64,000 nt of DNA from Umezawaea endophytica (lineage in GTDB: Bacteria > Actinomycetota > Actinomycetes > Mycobacteriales > Pseudonocardiaceae). The notes under the pieces were generated by a model, which ran no database searches, was not told the origin of the DNA, and saw only the letters and a program-made list of their open reading frames with translations. A program made the position numbers and the translations under genes. How positions within the stretch are numbered: position 1 is the first letter of the stretch; the number at the start of each line of letters is the position of its first letter. Shown in pieces: positions 45,592 to 55,249 of this stretch. The stretch lies in NCBI RefSeq assembly GCF_025061645.1, contig NZ_JANYMP010000040.1, positions 1-64,000 on the forward strand. The letters run 5' to 3'.

Positions 45592-46473
45592 ATGGCGATC
45601 TTCCTCAACGAGGGCAGCCGGGTCGTGGTGCAGGGCATGACCGGCTCCGAGGGCACCAAGCACACGCGGCGGATGCTGGCCGCGGGCACGAACGTCGTCG
45701 GCGGGGTGAACGCCCGCAAGGCCGGGCTGTCCGTCGACTTCGACGGCCGTTCGCTGCCGGTCTTCGGCGACGTGGCCGAGGCGATGGCGAAGACCGGCGC
45801 GGACGTGTCCGTGCTGTTCGTGCCGCCGAGGTTCGCCAGGGACGCCGTGGTCGAGGCCGTCGACGCGGGCATCGGGATGGCGGTGGTGATCACCGAGGGC
45901 ATCCCGGTGCACGACACCGCCGCGTTCTGGGCGCACGCGGTGAGATCAGGGCGCACGCGGATCGTCGGACCGAACTGCCCCGGCGTCATCTCCCCCGGCA
46001 AGGCCAACGCGGGCATCATCCCGGCCGACATCACCAAACCCGGCGGCATCGGGCTGGTGTCGAAGTCGGGAACCCTGACCTACCAGTTGATGCACGAGCT
46101 GCGGGACTTCGGGTTCTCCACGTGCGTCGGGATCGGCGGCGACCCGATCGTCGGCACCACGCACATCGACGCCATCGCCGCGTTCGAGGAGGACCCGGAC
46201 ACCGAGCTGATCGTGATGATCGGCGAGATCGGCGGTGACGCGGAGGAGCGGGCCGCGGAGTTCGTGCGGGACAACGTGTCCAAGCCCGTCATCGGGTACG
46301 TCGCCGGGTTCACCGCGCCCGAGGGCAGGACGATGGGGCACGCGGGCGCGATCGTGTCCGGCTCGTCCGGCACGGCCGCGGCGAAGCAGGAAGCCCTGGA
46401 GGCGGCCGGGATCCGGGTCGGGCGGACGCCCGGTGAGGCGGCGGCGTTGGCGAGGGCCCTGCTGGAGGCGTGA
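45592..46473 (+). CDS. sucD: Succinyl-CoA synthetase alpha-like subunit
   Basis: 293 residues. CoA-binding Rossmann domain ([15 protein letters not shown] near 12) and ligase domain with the phosphohistidine in [13 protein letters not shown] near 245. Also [19 protein letters not shown] near 125. Separated from the beta subunit by a single base, so the two are made together and form the usual alpha-beta enzyme. Ends in a strong terminator. Confidence 0.92.
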   Translation: MAIFLNEGSRVVVQGMTGSEGTKHTRRMLAAGTNVVGGVNARKAGLSVDFDGRSLPVFGDVAEAMAKTGADVSVLFVPPRFARDAVVEAVDAGIGMAVVITEGIPVHDTAAFWAHAVRSGRTRIVGPNCPGVISPGKANAGIIPADITKPGGIGLVSKSGTLTYQLMHELRDFGFSTCVGIGGDPIVGTTHIDAIAAFEEDPDTELIVMIGEIGGDAEERAAEFVRDNVSKPVIGYVAGFTAPEGRTMGHAGAIVSGSSGTAAAKQEALEAAGIRVGRTPGEAAALARALLEA

Positions 46474-46474
46474 A

Positions 46475-46513
46475 CCTGCCGGGGCCCACCCGTCGCGGGT
46501 GGGCCCCGGCAGG
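46475..46513. terminator. Bidirectional terminator between sucD and fdhD
   Basis: A perfect 18-bp stem with a three-base loop, one base after the sucD stop codon and 34 bp after the convergent fdhD stop codon. The most stable hairpin seen in the window. Confidence 0.8.
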
Positions 46514-46547
46514 GATTCGGGAGCGGGGGACGGCGCTCCCGAAAACC

Positions 46548-47387
<840 letters not shown>

Positions 47388-47813
47388 TGGTCCACCAGTT
47401 CGTCGTCGGGTCGTGGCAGAGCGCCAGGCAGTCGGCCAGCAGGTGGTGCAGCACGTCGTCGCGCCGGTCCCCCGCCCTGAGGGCGACGATCCTGGTCGCG
47501 TGCGCCACCACGGTCGGCGCGATCAGCCTGCCGCGCAACGGTTTGATGCCCGCCAGCGAGGTGCAGTGCAGGACCAGGTCCACCACCGGCGCGCGGGTCG
47601 TGTGCAGGAGTCCCGCGGCGAACGGGAGGAGGAGTTGCCGTCCGTCGTCGGTGCACTCGTCGTTGACGGACCTCGCGATCGACGCCAGCACCGGGTGGAC
47701 GGCGGCGGGGCGGTCCGACCAGACCTCACCCGCCAGCGTCGACACCAGTTCCAGCAGGCACTGGCCGTGGCCCGGCGTCGGGTGCCTGCCGCGCGACAGC
47801 CTCGGCACGCGGG

Positions 47814-49118
47814 TCATGACGTCGGGAGGAGTCGGGAGCGGCCCGGCTGCACCAGAGCCCTGGTGAGCAGTGCGCCGGTGAGGCCGACCAGTCCGGCGGC
47901 GATGAACGCGACCGGGTAGCCGTGGGTGGTGACCACCGCGCCCGCGACGCCGACGCCGAGCACACCGCCGAGCGCCTTCGCGCTGTAGAGGAGGCCGAAG
48001 TTCTGCAAGCCGCTCTCCTCGCCGAAGTACTCGCGGACCAGCGCCACCAGCAGCGTGTAGCAGCAGCCCGTGCCCAGCCCGGCGAGGCAGGCGCCCAGCA
48101 GCAGCGCGGCCGGGCGGTCGTGGGTGCCCGCCCACAGCAGGAGGAACTGGGCGGCGCTGCCGGTGAGCAGCGACAGGTACCAGGTGCGGCGTCGGCCCAG
48201 CCGGTCGGAGATCCGGCCGACCAGTACCCGGCCGCCGCCCGTGCACGCGGCGAGCGCGCTGAGCGCCACCGCGGCCCACAGCGGGTCGGTGCCGCTGAAC
48301 GTGGCCAGGAAGGCCAGGTCGAACAGCGACACGGCCGCCGCGAGCGCCACCGCCAGGAACATCGGCGCGACCGCCCCGCTGCGCAGGGCTTCGGCGGGCA
48401 GGTACTGGCGGACCGCCGACTGGTTGCGCCGCCGGGCCTTGTCCAGCGCCCACGCGCGCGGCTCGACGTGCGCGGGCCACCAGTGCTTCGGCGGGTCCTC
48501 CAGCGCGATGCCCGCGCCGACGATCACGGCGAGCACGACGATCGCCGCGGCGTCGAGGAACAGGGTCTTGGTGCCCGTGTTCAGCACGAGACCCGCCAGC
48601 AGCACGAACGGGACGCAGCCGTAGGCGAACGCTCCGCTGACGACGCCGACCCCGGACGTCACGCGCTCGGGGAACCAGCGGACCACCGTGCCCACGCAGG
48701 CCGCGTAGACCAGACCGGCGCCGACGCCGCCGAGCAGCGAGTAGCCCAGGTAGATGGTGACCAGGCTCGTGGCGTGGGCGAGGGTCGTGAGACCGATCCC
48801 GCACAGCACCCCGCCGACGACCACCGCCAGCGCCGGGGGCAGGTGGCCCCGGTCGCGCAGCCACGCGGCGGGGAACGCCGTGCCCGCCTGGCAGACGGTC
48901 CACAACGCCAGCGCCCAGACCACGTCGGTCAGCCGGTGGCGCTCCACGAGCACCGGGACCACCGCGCCGAACCCGTACTGCTGGATCCCGGCGGCGAACA
49001 TCGCCGCCCAGGCGGACCACAACATCCAGTTCCTCGACCGGCCCAGCAGCTCCCGGTCCGACTCGCCAACGCGGTACCGCCTGCCGTAGACGTCCCGCAT
49101 CTCCTGTGGTTCGGGCAC
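47814..49118 (-). CDS. MFS transporter, oxalate:formate antiporter (OFA) type
   Basis: 434 residues with twelve predicted membrane helices and a long central loop (about 210-250). The helix-11 motif LYSAKALGGVLG near 380 contains a membrane-embedded lysine matching the substrate-binding Lys of Oxalobacter OxlT. The DRLGRRR loop near 305 is the MFS A-like motif. It likely exchanges oxalate for formate or imports oxalate. ATG 49118 lies 26 bp from a putative GntR operator. First gene of the transporter-unknown-fdhD operon. Confidence 0.85.
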   Translation of the reverse strand: MPEPQEMRDVYGRRYRVGESDRELLGRSRNWMLWSAWAAMFAAGIQQYGFGAVVPVLVERHRLTDVVWALALWTVCQAGTAFPAAWLRDRGHLPPALAVVVGGVLCGIGLTTLAHATSLVTIYLGYSLLGGVGAGLVYAACVGTVVRWFPERVTSGVGVVSGAFAYGCVPFVLLAGLVLNTGTKTLFLDAAAIVVLAVIVGAGIALEDPPKHWWPAHVEPRAWALDKARRRNQSAVRQYLPAEALRSGAVAPMFLAVALAAAVSLFDLAFLATFSGTDPLWAAVALSALAACTGGGRVLVGRISDRLGRRRTWYLSLLTGSAAQFLLLWAGTHDRPAALLLGACLAGLGTGCCYTLLVALVREYFGEESGLQNFGLLYSAKALGGVLGVGVAGAVVTTHGYPVAFIAAGLVGLTGALLTRALVQPGRSRLLPTS

Positions 49119-49143
49119 ACTCCCACCCCACTTACATTGGAGA

Positions 49144-49160
49144 TCGTATACAGTATTAAG
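49144..49160. promoter_or_regulatory. Putative GntR operator between transporter and moeA-like genes
   Basis: GTATAC-A-GTATTA inside an AT-rich block, matching the one-base-spaced form of the other sites; the half-site is TCGTATAC rather than TTGCATAC. It could serve both divergent genes. Confidence 0.5.
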
Positions 49161-49213
49161 TAACCTCTTTTATAACACCGCCCGTGCCGGATGTCCACGT
49201 CGGGAGCGCTCTC

Positions 49214-50500
49214 ATGACCACTTGGCCAGCAGCCCGACAAGCGGCCCGCGACGCCGCGAAGCCCCTGGAAGCGGTGGAGGTCCCACTGGCGGACGCCCTG
49301 GGCGCCGCGCTCGCCGAACCACTCATGGCCCACACCCCCATGCCCGCCTTCGACACGGCGGCGATGGACGGCTACGCCGTCGCGGGCCCGCCGCCGTGGA
49401 CGCTGGTCGGGGAGGTGCGGGCGGGTGGGCTTGTGGTGGTTCGTCGGGGGGATGGGGGTGGTGGGGTGGGTTGGGCCGGGGTGGGTTGGGCTGCGGGAGA
49501 CCTGGGTCGGGGAGGTGGGGGTGCGGGAGATCTCGGCCGGGGAGGCGGGGATGCGGGAGACCAAGGTCCGGGAGGCGGGGCCACTGGAGACCAAGGTCCG
49601 GGAGGCGGGACCACTAGAGACCAAGAATCAGGAGGCTGGGGCGCGGACCGCCAAGGCCTAGGAAGCGGGAGCGCAGGAGACCAAGGCCGGGGAGACGGAG
49701 ACGCAGGAGAACAAGGCTTGGGAAGCGGGGGCGCGGGACATCGAGATGCGGGAGAGGCAAGCGTGGGAGACCGGGCCAAGCGAGGCCTGAGCGCGGACGA
49801 CTGGAAAATTCCGGTGGTCGATCGTGCCGTCCGGTCGTGCGATGCGCTGGTGGGCGAGGGCGAGCGAGGGGCGGACGGGGCCTCGGGAGCGCCTACCGGG
49901 TGCCGCGAAAGCGAGAGCTACGCGGGACTCCGCACGACCTCCAGCAGTCCCGAGCCAGCCTCCAGCAACTTCAGGTCACCCTCTGACAACTCTCAGCCGG
50001 CCTCCTGTGATTACGAACCGACCCCCACCGGTTCCGCGCCCGACCTTCACAGCCCCGAACCGACCCCCACCGACCCCGCGCCAGGCCCTAGCAGTTCCCC
50101 ACCAACCGACCTGCGGGCCGACGTGCGGGTCGCCGGGGTCGCGTGCAGGCCGGGGCATCCGCAACTGCTGGCCGTCTTCCCGGACGGGCGGTGCGTGGTG
50201 GGGCTGCCGGGGAACCCGTTCGCGGCGCTCGGAGCGTGCGTCACGCTGGTGGAACCGCTGGTAGGAGCCCTGGCGGGACGGCTCGTGAAGCCCGCGGTCA
50301 CGGTGGAGCTGCGGGGGGCCGTGGTCGCGCACCCGCGGGACACCCGGCTGGTTCCGGTCGTCCTGTCCGGTTCGACCGCCGCACCGGTCGGTCATGACCG
50401 ACCGGGCACGCTGTGGGGCGCCGCGCTGGCCGACGCGCTCGCCGTCGTGCCTCCGGGCTGGTCCGGTAGCCCGGTCGAGGTATTGCACCTGTCCGGCTAG
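49214..50500 (+). CDS. MoeA-like molybdenum cofactor protein with replaced centre
   Basis: 428 residues. Residues 1-75 match the MoeA N-terminus including PAFDTAAMDGYAV, which keeps the first conserved Asp. Residues ~300-428 match the MoeA C-terminus including GLPGNPFAALGACV and the last beta-barrel domain. The central molybdopterin-binding domain (TGDEL, GGVS and DSN-type motifs) is missing; residues ~85-300 are a Gly/Asp/Gln-rich repeat and then a Ser/Pro-rich string. It is likely unable to insert molybdenum alone. Start ATG 49214 is preceded by GGGAG. Either a decaying gene or an unusual cofactor carrier; the frame has stayed open. Confidence 0.7.
   Translation: MTTWPAARQAARDAAKPLEAVEVPLADALGAALAEPLMAHTPMPAFDTAAMDGYAVAGPPPWTLVGEVRAGGLVVVRRGDGGGGVGWAGVGWAAGDLGRGGGGAGDLGRGGGDAGDQGPGGGATGDQGPGGGTTRDQESGGWGADRQGLGSGSAGDQGRGDGDAGEQGLGSGGAGHRDAGEASVGDRAKRGLSADDWKIPVVDRAVRSCDALVGEGERGADGASGAPTGCRESESYAGLRTTSSSPEPASSNFRSPSDNSQPASCDYEPTPTGSAPDLHSPEPTPTDPAPGPSSSPPTDLRADVRVAGVACRPGHPQLLAVFPDGRCVVGLPGNPFAALGACVTLVEPLVGALAGRLVKPAVTVELRGAVVAHPRDTRLVPVVLSGSTAAPVGHDRPGTLWGAALADALAVVPPGWSGSPVEVLHLSG
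49496..49795 (+). repeat. Ten tandem 30-bp repeats inside the moeA-like gene
   Basis: Units start every 30 bp from 49496 to 49766. They encode ten-residue blocks such as GDLGRGGGGA, GDQGPGGGAT and GEQGLGSGGA. The second to fourth units are most alike; later ones drift, and the last is barely recognisable. The repeat length is a multiple of three, so changes in copy number keep the frame. Confidence 0.85.
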
Positions 50501-50582
50501 TGGAAACGACCGCCTGTGAAGGCGTGTGGCGCACTAGGATCGTAGGTTCAGACCACGCGACCCCGAGGTGAGCAGCACACCC

Positions 50583-52367
50583 ATGTCCCACACCTTCGGT
50601 GTCGACCTGCGCGGGATGATCGACCTCCTGAGCCACCACCTGTACAGCAGCCCTCGCGTCTACGTGCGGGAACTGCTGCAAAACGCGGTCGACGCCATCA
50701 CCGCGCGCCGCGCTCTGGACCCGGACGCCCCCGCCGAGGTGCGCATCGAGCCCATCGAGACGGCGGGCGGTGTGCTGCGCGTCACGGACACGGGCATCGG
50801 TCTGTCCGAGGGCGAGGTGCACGACCTCCTGTCGACCCTGGGGAGGACGTCCAAACGAGACGACCTGGGGTTCGCGCGGCAGGGTTTCCTCGGCCAGTTC
50901 GGGGTCGGCATGCTGTCGGCGTTCCTGGTCGCCGAGGAGATCAGGTTGACCACTCGGTCAGCGGGTGGCGGCCCGGCCGTGCGGTGGACGGCCGACGCGT
51001 CGGGCAACTACCGGGTCGAGGTCGACGACGGCGCGCACGACGCCGTCGGCACGACGATCGAGCTGGTGCCGAACCGCGACGCGGAGCACTGGCTGACGAC
51101 GGACATGGTGCGCGCCCTGGTGACCGAGTACGGCGACCTGCTGCCGGTCGCGGTGCACGTCGCGGGTGAGGTCGCGACGACCGGGGAGCTGCCGTGGGGG
51201 CGCCGGTCGGAGGAGACCGGTTCGGACCTGACCGAGCGGATGGCCGACTACGGCGAGGAGCTGTTCGGGTTCCGGCCGTTCGACGCGATCCCGATCGAGG
51301 TGCCGACGGTCGGGCTGTCCGGGGTCGCGTTCGTGCTGCCCGAGGGCGTGCACCCCGGCACGCGCCAGTCGCACCGGGTGTACCTGAAGCGGATGCTGGT
51401 CGGGGACGGCGTCGAGGGGCTGCTGCCGGACTGGGCGTACTTCGTGCGCTGCGTGGTCGACTCGTCGGCGCTGCGGCCGACCGCGAGCCGCGAATCCCTG
51501 TACCAGGACGAAACGCTGCTGGCCGTGCGCGACGAACTGGGCAAGCAGGTGCGGGACTGGTTGGTGCGCCTGGACGCGACCGACCCGGACCGCACGTCGC
51601 AACTCCTGTCCGCGCACCACCTCGGCATCAAGTCGCTGGCGCGGGCGGACGACGAGATGCTGCGCCTCGTCGAGCGCTGGCTGCCGTTCGAGACGACCGA
51701 GGGCGCGGTGCCGCTGCGGCAGTTCCGCCGGATGCACGGCACCGTGCTGTACGTGCCGAACGTGGACGAGTTCCGCCAGCTCGCGCCGGTCGCGCAGGCG
51801 CAGGGCATCGGGCTGCTCAACGCGGGGTACGCCTACGACGTGGAGATCCTGGACCGGCTGGTGGCGCTGGACGGCGCGGTCGCCGCGCGCCAGGTCGCGC
51901 CAGGTGAGCTGCTGGCCGCGCTGGACCACCCGGAGCCGCTGTTCGACTCGGAGCTGAAGTCGCGGCTGGCCGAGGCCCGCGGCGTGCTGGACCGCCACGA
52001 CTGCGAGGCCGTGACGCGCGACTTCGACCCCGTGTCGCTGCCCGCGCTGCTCATCTCCACTGTGGACGGTCAGCGCAAGCGCGACACCGAGGAGATCTCC
52101 GGTGAGGCGGACCCGCTGTGGGCGGAGCTGCTCGGCGAGCTGGTGGGGGACGCGCCGACGGCGAGCCAGCAGTTGGTCCTCAACTGCCGCAACCCGTTGG
52201 TGCGCAGGCTGGCCGCGCTGTCCGACCCCGCGCTGGTCGCGCTGACGGTCGAGTCGCTGTACGTGCACGCGCTGCTGCAAGCGCGACGCCCGATGCGGCC
52301 CAAGGACACCGCGGCGCTGAACCGTTCGTTCCTGGAGTTGCTCAACCGGGCCGTGGGGGACCGATGA
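50583..52367 (+). CDS. Hsp90-like GHKL ATPase
   Basis: 594 residues. The Bergerat ATP fold is clear: N-box RELLQNAVDAI near 27, G1 DTGIGLS near 72, and G2 GFLGQFGVGMLSAF near 100. The middle domain (about 220-450) contains the Hsp90 pattern YLKRMLVGD and RPTASRESLYQDE. The C-terminus is shorter and unlike HtpG, as in other actinobacterial Hsp90-domain proteins. ATG 50583 is chosen for MSHTFGVDLRGM; a GTG at 50568 is possible. Overlaps the next gene by four bases, so the two products probably act together. Confidence 0.88.
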   Translation: MSHTFGVDLRGMIDLLSHHLYSSPRVYVRELLQNAVDAITARRALDPDAPAEVRIEPIETAGGVLRVTDTGIGLSEGEVHDLLSTLGRTSKRDDLGFARQGFLGQFGVGMLSAFLVAEEIRLTTRSAGGGPAVRWTADASGNYRVEVDDGAHDAVGTTIELVPNRDAEHWLTTDMVRALVTEYGDLLPVAVHVAGEVATTGELPWGRRSEETGSDLTERMADYGEELFGFRPFDAIPIEVPTVGLSGVAFVLPEGVHPGTRQSHRVYLKRMLVGDGVEGLLPDWAYFVRCVVDSSALRPTASRESLYQDETLLAVRDELGKQVRDWLVRLDATDPDRTSQLLSAHHLGIKSLARADDEMLRLVERWLPFETTEGAVPLRQFRRMHGTVLYVPNVDEFRQLAPVAQAQGIGLLNAGYAYDVEILDRLVALDGAVAARQVAPGELLAALDHPEPLFDSELKSRLAEARGVLDRHDCEAVTRDFDPVSLPALLISTVDGQRKRDTEEISGEADPLWAELLGELVGDAPTASQQLVLNCRNPLVRRLAALSDPALVALTVESLYVHALLQARRPMRPKDTAALNRSFLELLNRAVGDR

Positions 52368-55171
52368 CCGACAAGCTGGCCGCCGAGGAGCAGTTCACCG
52401 AGGCCTACCACCTGCCGCCGGGCATGCAGCGGCACGAGGCGCTCGAACAGGCGGCACGGGTCGCGGACGCGGCGGACCACCAGCAGTTGGCGGTGTCGTG
52501 CCGGGTCGCGCTGATCCGCTCCTGCTACGACCTCGGCCGCTACGACCTGATGCTGGCGCCGTTCGCCTGGTGCACCGCCGCGGAGAAGCGCGGGCCGGAG
52601 GACTTCGGCCGCTGGGAGTCGCACACGTTCGACTGGTGCCACAAGTGGATCGCGAACGGGCTGCGCCGCGACCCCCGGTTCAGCCTGGCCCAGCTCAACG
52701 CCGTGGTCGACCAGTTCGCGGACCGCTACCGCAAGCACGGCTTCTCGCAGCAGCCGGTGCACGGCGTGCGGGCGACGCTGGCGCTGCACGTCGGCGACGA
52801 CGCGGCGTACCGCGAGCACCTGACGAAGTTCCTCGCGCTCGACCGCGGTCCGATGAGCGACTGCGAGGCGTGCGTCGTCGAGGACCAGGCCACCCACCTG
52901 AGCAGGCTGGGCAGGCACGCGGAGGCCGTGGCGCTCGCGGAACCCGTGCTGCGCCAGGACACCACGTGCTCGACGCAGCCGCAGGGCATCCTCACGGCGC
53001 TGCTGCCCGCGTTCATCGCGCTGGGCGACCACGAGCGGGCGAGCAACGCGCACCTGGTGGCGTGCAGGCTGATCAAGGACGACAAGCTCGCGAACTACCT
53101 CAACACGCACCTCGAGTTCTGCGCCACGGCGGGGCACGTCGCGCGCGGCGTGGACCTGCTCTCCGGGAACCTCCACCGCGTCCACCACTCCCCCAGCCCG
53201 GCCGAGGCGATGGACTTCGCCGCCGCCGCGGCGCTGCTGCTCAGCCGGGTCCCCGCGCACGTCGAGTTCGAGGTGCCGCAGGCGGACGGCGTCACCACGC
53301 GCACCCTCGACGCGGCGGAACTCCGCGCGGAGCTGGAGGAGTCCGCGCTCGCGTTGGCCAAGCGCTTCGACGAGCGCAACGGCACGAGCGCGGTCGGCGA
53401 CGGGGTGCGCGAAACGCTGCTGCGCCCGGACACCGAGCACGTGCCGCTGGCCGTTCCCGTCCTCACGCCCGCCGACGTCGTGGAGGAACCGGACGGGCTC
53501 GACCTCGCGTCGGACCCGGTCGAACTGGCGGAACGCGCCAACACCGCGTTCGACGCGGGCGACTTCGTCACCGGCAGCAGGCTGCTGCGGTCGCTGCCCG
53601 CGGACATGGACGCGCTGCTGCCGGACGCGCTCGCCGCGCAGCTCATGGCGAAGCGCTTGACCGCCGGTGCGTCCCGCATCCCGCGCGAGCAACTGCTGGC
53701 CGGGTTCGCCGACGTCGTCGACCAGCTCGCCGACGCGGGCGAGGCCGACCTGGCCAACCGCTACCGGGCCAGGCTCTCGGTGTGGCGGCTGCCGGAGGAC
53801 GGACTGGAGGCGAGCACCGCCGTGGCCCAGGAGTGCCTGGCCGAGGCCGACGTCAACGGCACGCCGATCACCGCCGTCCTGGCGCGGCTCGTGCTGGCCG
53901 AACTGCTCGACCACGCGCACGAGCACGAGCCCGCCGCGTTCCTGATCGCCGAGGCGCGCGCCCAGGCCGAGGCGGAGGCGCCGAAGCTCGTGGCCAGGGT
54001 GCGGGTCGACCACGCCGAACACCTGGCCCGCCGCCAGGACCTGACCGGAGCGCTCGTCGCGGTCGGCGAGGTGCTGGCCGACGAGCTGCCGGAGAGCGTG
54101 CGGTTCGACGGGCTGAGGATCAAGCTGCGCCTGGAAACCGTGCTGGGGCAGGGCGAACCCGCCATGCGCACCGCGGAAACCCTGGTGGCTAGGGCATCCC
54201 GGTATCCGGGCCGGTGGCGGGCGGAGGCGCAGCGGCTGCGGGCGATCACCGTCGAGGAGCTGGGCCTGGAGGCCACCCACCTCGGTGAGCTGCGCGAAGC
54301 CGTGGCCGCGTGCCGCGAGTTCGGCGGCGAGGCGCACACCGCGCAGGCGTGCTACTCGCTCAGCGGCGGCTACCTCAAGACCGGCAGGCTGGTCGAGGCG
54401 GCGGAGACGCTGGAGGAGGCGCTGCGGCTCGTCCAGTCCGCGGGCGTCGAGGCCGAGCTGGGTCTCCAGGTGCGGTTCCGGCTGGGCCAGACGTGCGCGC
54501 AGCTCGGCGAGAACCAGGCCGCGCTGCGCCACCTGACGATCTCGCTGGAGCACATCGGCCCCGACGAGCACTGGCAGCGCGCGGTCGCGCTGGACGCGCT
54601 CGCCAACGCCCGCCGCAGGCTCGACCAGCTCGTCGAGTCGTCGCACACCTACGCCGAGGCGGCGCGGTTCTGGACGCTGATCGACCAGCCCGGCGAAGCC
54701 GCCGGGTCCTGGGTCGAAGCGGCGAACGTCCTGCCCGCCGGCCAGTCCACCGAGGGCCTGGCCGCCCTCGCCCAGGCGGAGCACCTGCTGCCGGGGATCG
54801 ACGACGTCGGGGGCCGCACCCACATCGCCGCCAGGATCGCCGCGATCCGGGCGTTCCTGCACGCGCAGGCGGGCGAGTACGACCTGGCGATCGAGCAGAA
54901 CGCGCTGGCCGAACAGGCGGCGATCGACCTGGAGGACGCGGGCTGGCAGGCGTTCCTCGTCGCGCGGGGCGGCCGGTTCCGCCTGCGCGCGGGCGACGCG
55001 CCCGCCGCCGAGACGGCCGCCCGCCGGGCCGCCGAGCTGATCGGCGACGAGACGCCGACCGAGGTCGTGGCCGAGGTGGTGTCGGTGCTGGAGGACGCGT
55101 TGGCGGAACTCGACCGGCCGACGGGAACCGATCCGCTCGTGCGGGCGTTGACGGCTCGGCTGGACGGCTGA
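52364..55171 (+). CDS. TPR-like helical repeat protein, partner of the Hsp90-like ATPase
   Basis: 935 residues made almost entirely of paired helices. TPR-like units are clearest at about 590-860 (e.g. QACYSLSGGYLKTGRLVEAAETLEEAL). No catalytic motif, membrane helix or signal peptide. Starts with ATGA overlap on the Hsp90-like gene; TPR proteins are classical Hsp90 co-chaperones, so a physical complex is likely. The first ~350 residues are less repeat-like and contain several Cys/His residues. Confidence 0.8.
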   Translation: MTDKLAAEEQFTEAYHLPPGMQRHEALEQAARVADAADHQQLAVSCRVALIRSCYDLGRYDLMLAPFAWCTAAEKRGPEDFGRWESHTFDWCHKWIANGLRRDPRFSLAQLNAVVDQFADRYRKHGFSQQPVHGVRATLALHVGDDAAYREHLTKFLALDRGPMSDCEACVVEDQATHLSRLGRHAEAVALAEPVLRQDTTCSTQPQGILTALLPAFIALGDHERASNAHLVACRLIKDDKLANYLNTHLEFCATAGHVARGVDLLSGNLHRVHHSPSPAEAMDFAAAAALLLSRVPAHVEFEVPQADGVTTRTLDAAELRAELEESALALAKRFDERNGTSAVGDGVRETLLRPDTEHVPLAVPVLTPADVVEEPDGLDLASDPVELAERANTAFDAGDFVTGSRLLRSLPADMDALLPDALAAQLMAKRLTAGASRIPREQLLAGFADVVDQLADAGEADLANRYRARLSVWRLPEDGLEASTAVAQECLAEADVNGTPITAVLARLVLAELLDHAHEHEPAAFLIAEARAQAEAEAPKLVARVRVDHAEHLARRQDLTGALVAVGEVLADELPESVRFDGLRIKLRLETVLGQGEPAMRTAETLVARASRYPGRWRAEAQRLRAITVEELGLEATHLGELREAVAACREFGGEAHTAQACYSLSGGYLKTGRLVEAAETLEEALRLVQSAGVEAELGLQVRFRLGQTCAQLGENQAALRHLTISLEHIGPDEHWQRAVALDALANARRRLDQLVESSHTYAEAARFWTLIDQPGEAAGSWVEAANVLPAGQSTEGLAALAQAEHLLPGIDDVGGRTHIAARIAAIRAFLHAQAGEYDLAIEQNALAEQAAIDLEDAGWQAFLVARGGRFRLRAGDAPAAETAARRAAELIGDETPTEVVAEVVSVLEDALAELDRPTGTDPLVRALTARLDG

Positions 55172-55249
55172 CGGAGCCCGTCCTGGGCTAACGAAGCCCG
55201 CACGGCCCGCGACTGTGACCTTGGAGGTCCGCCGACCCGAGGGAGCGCG

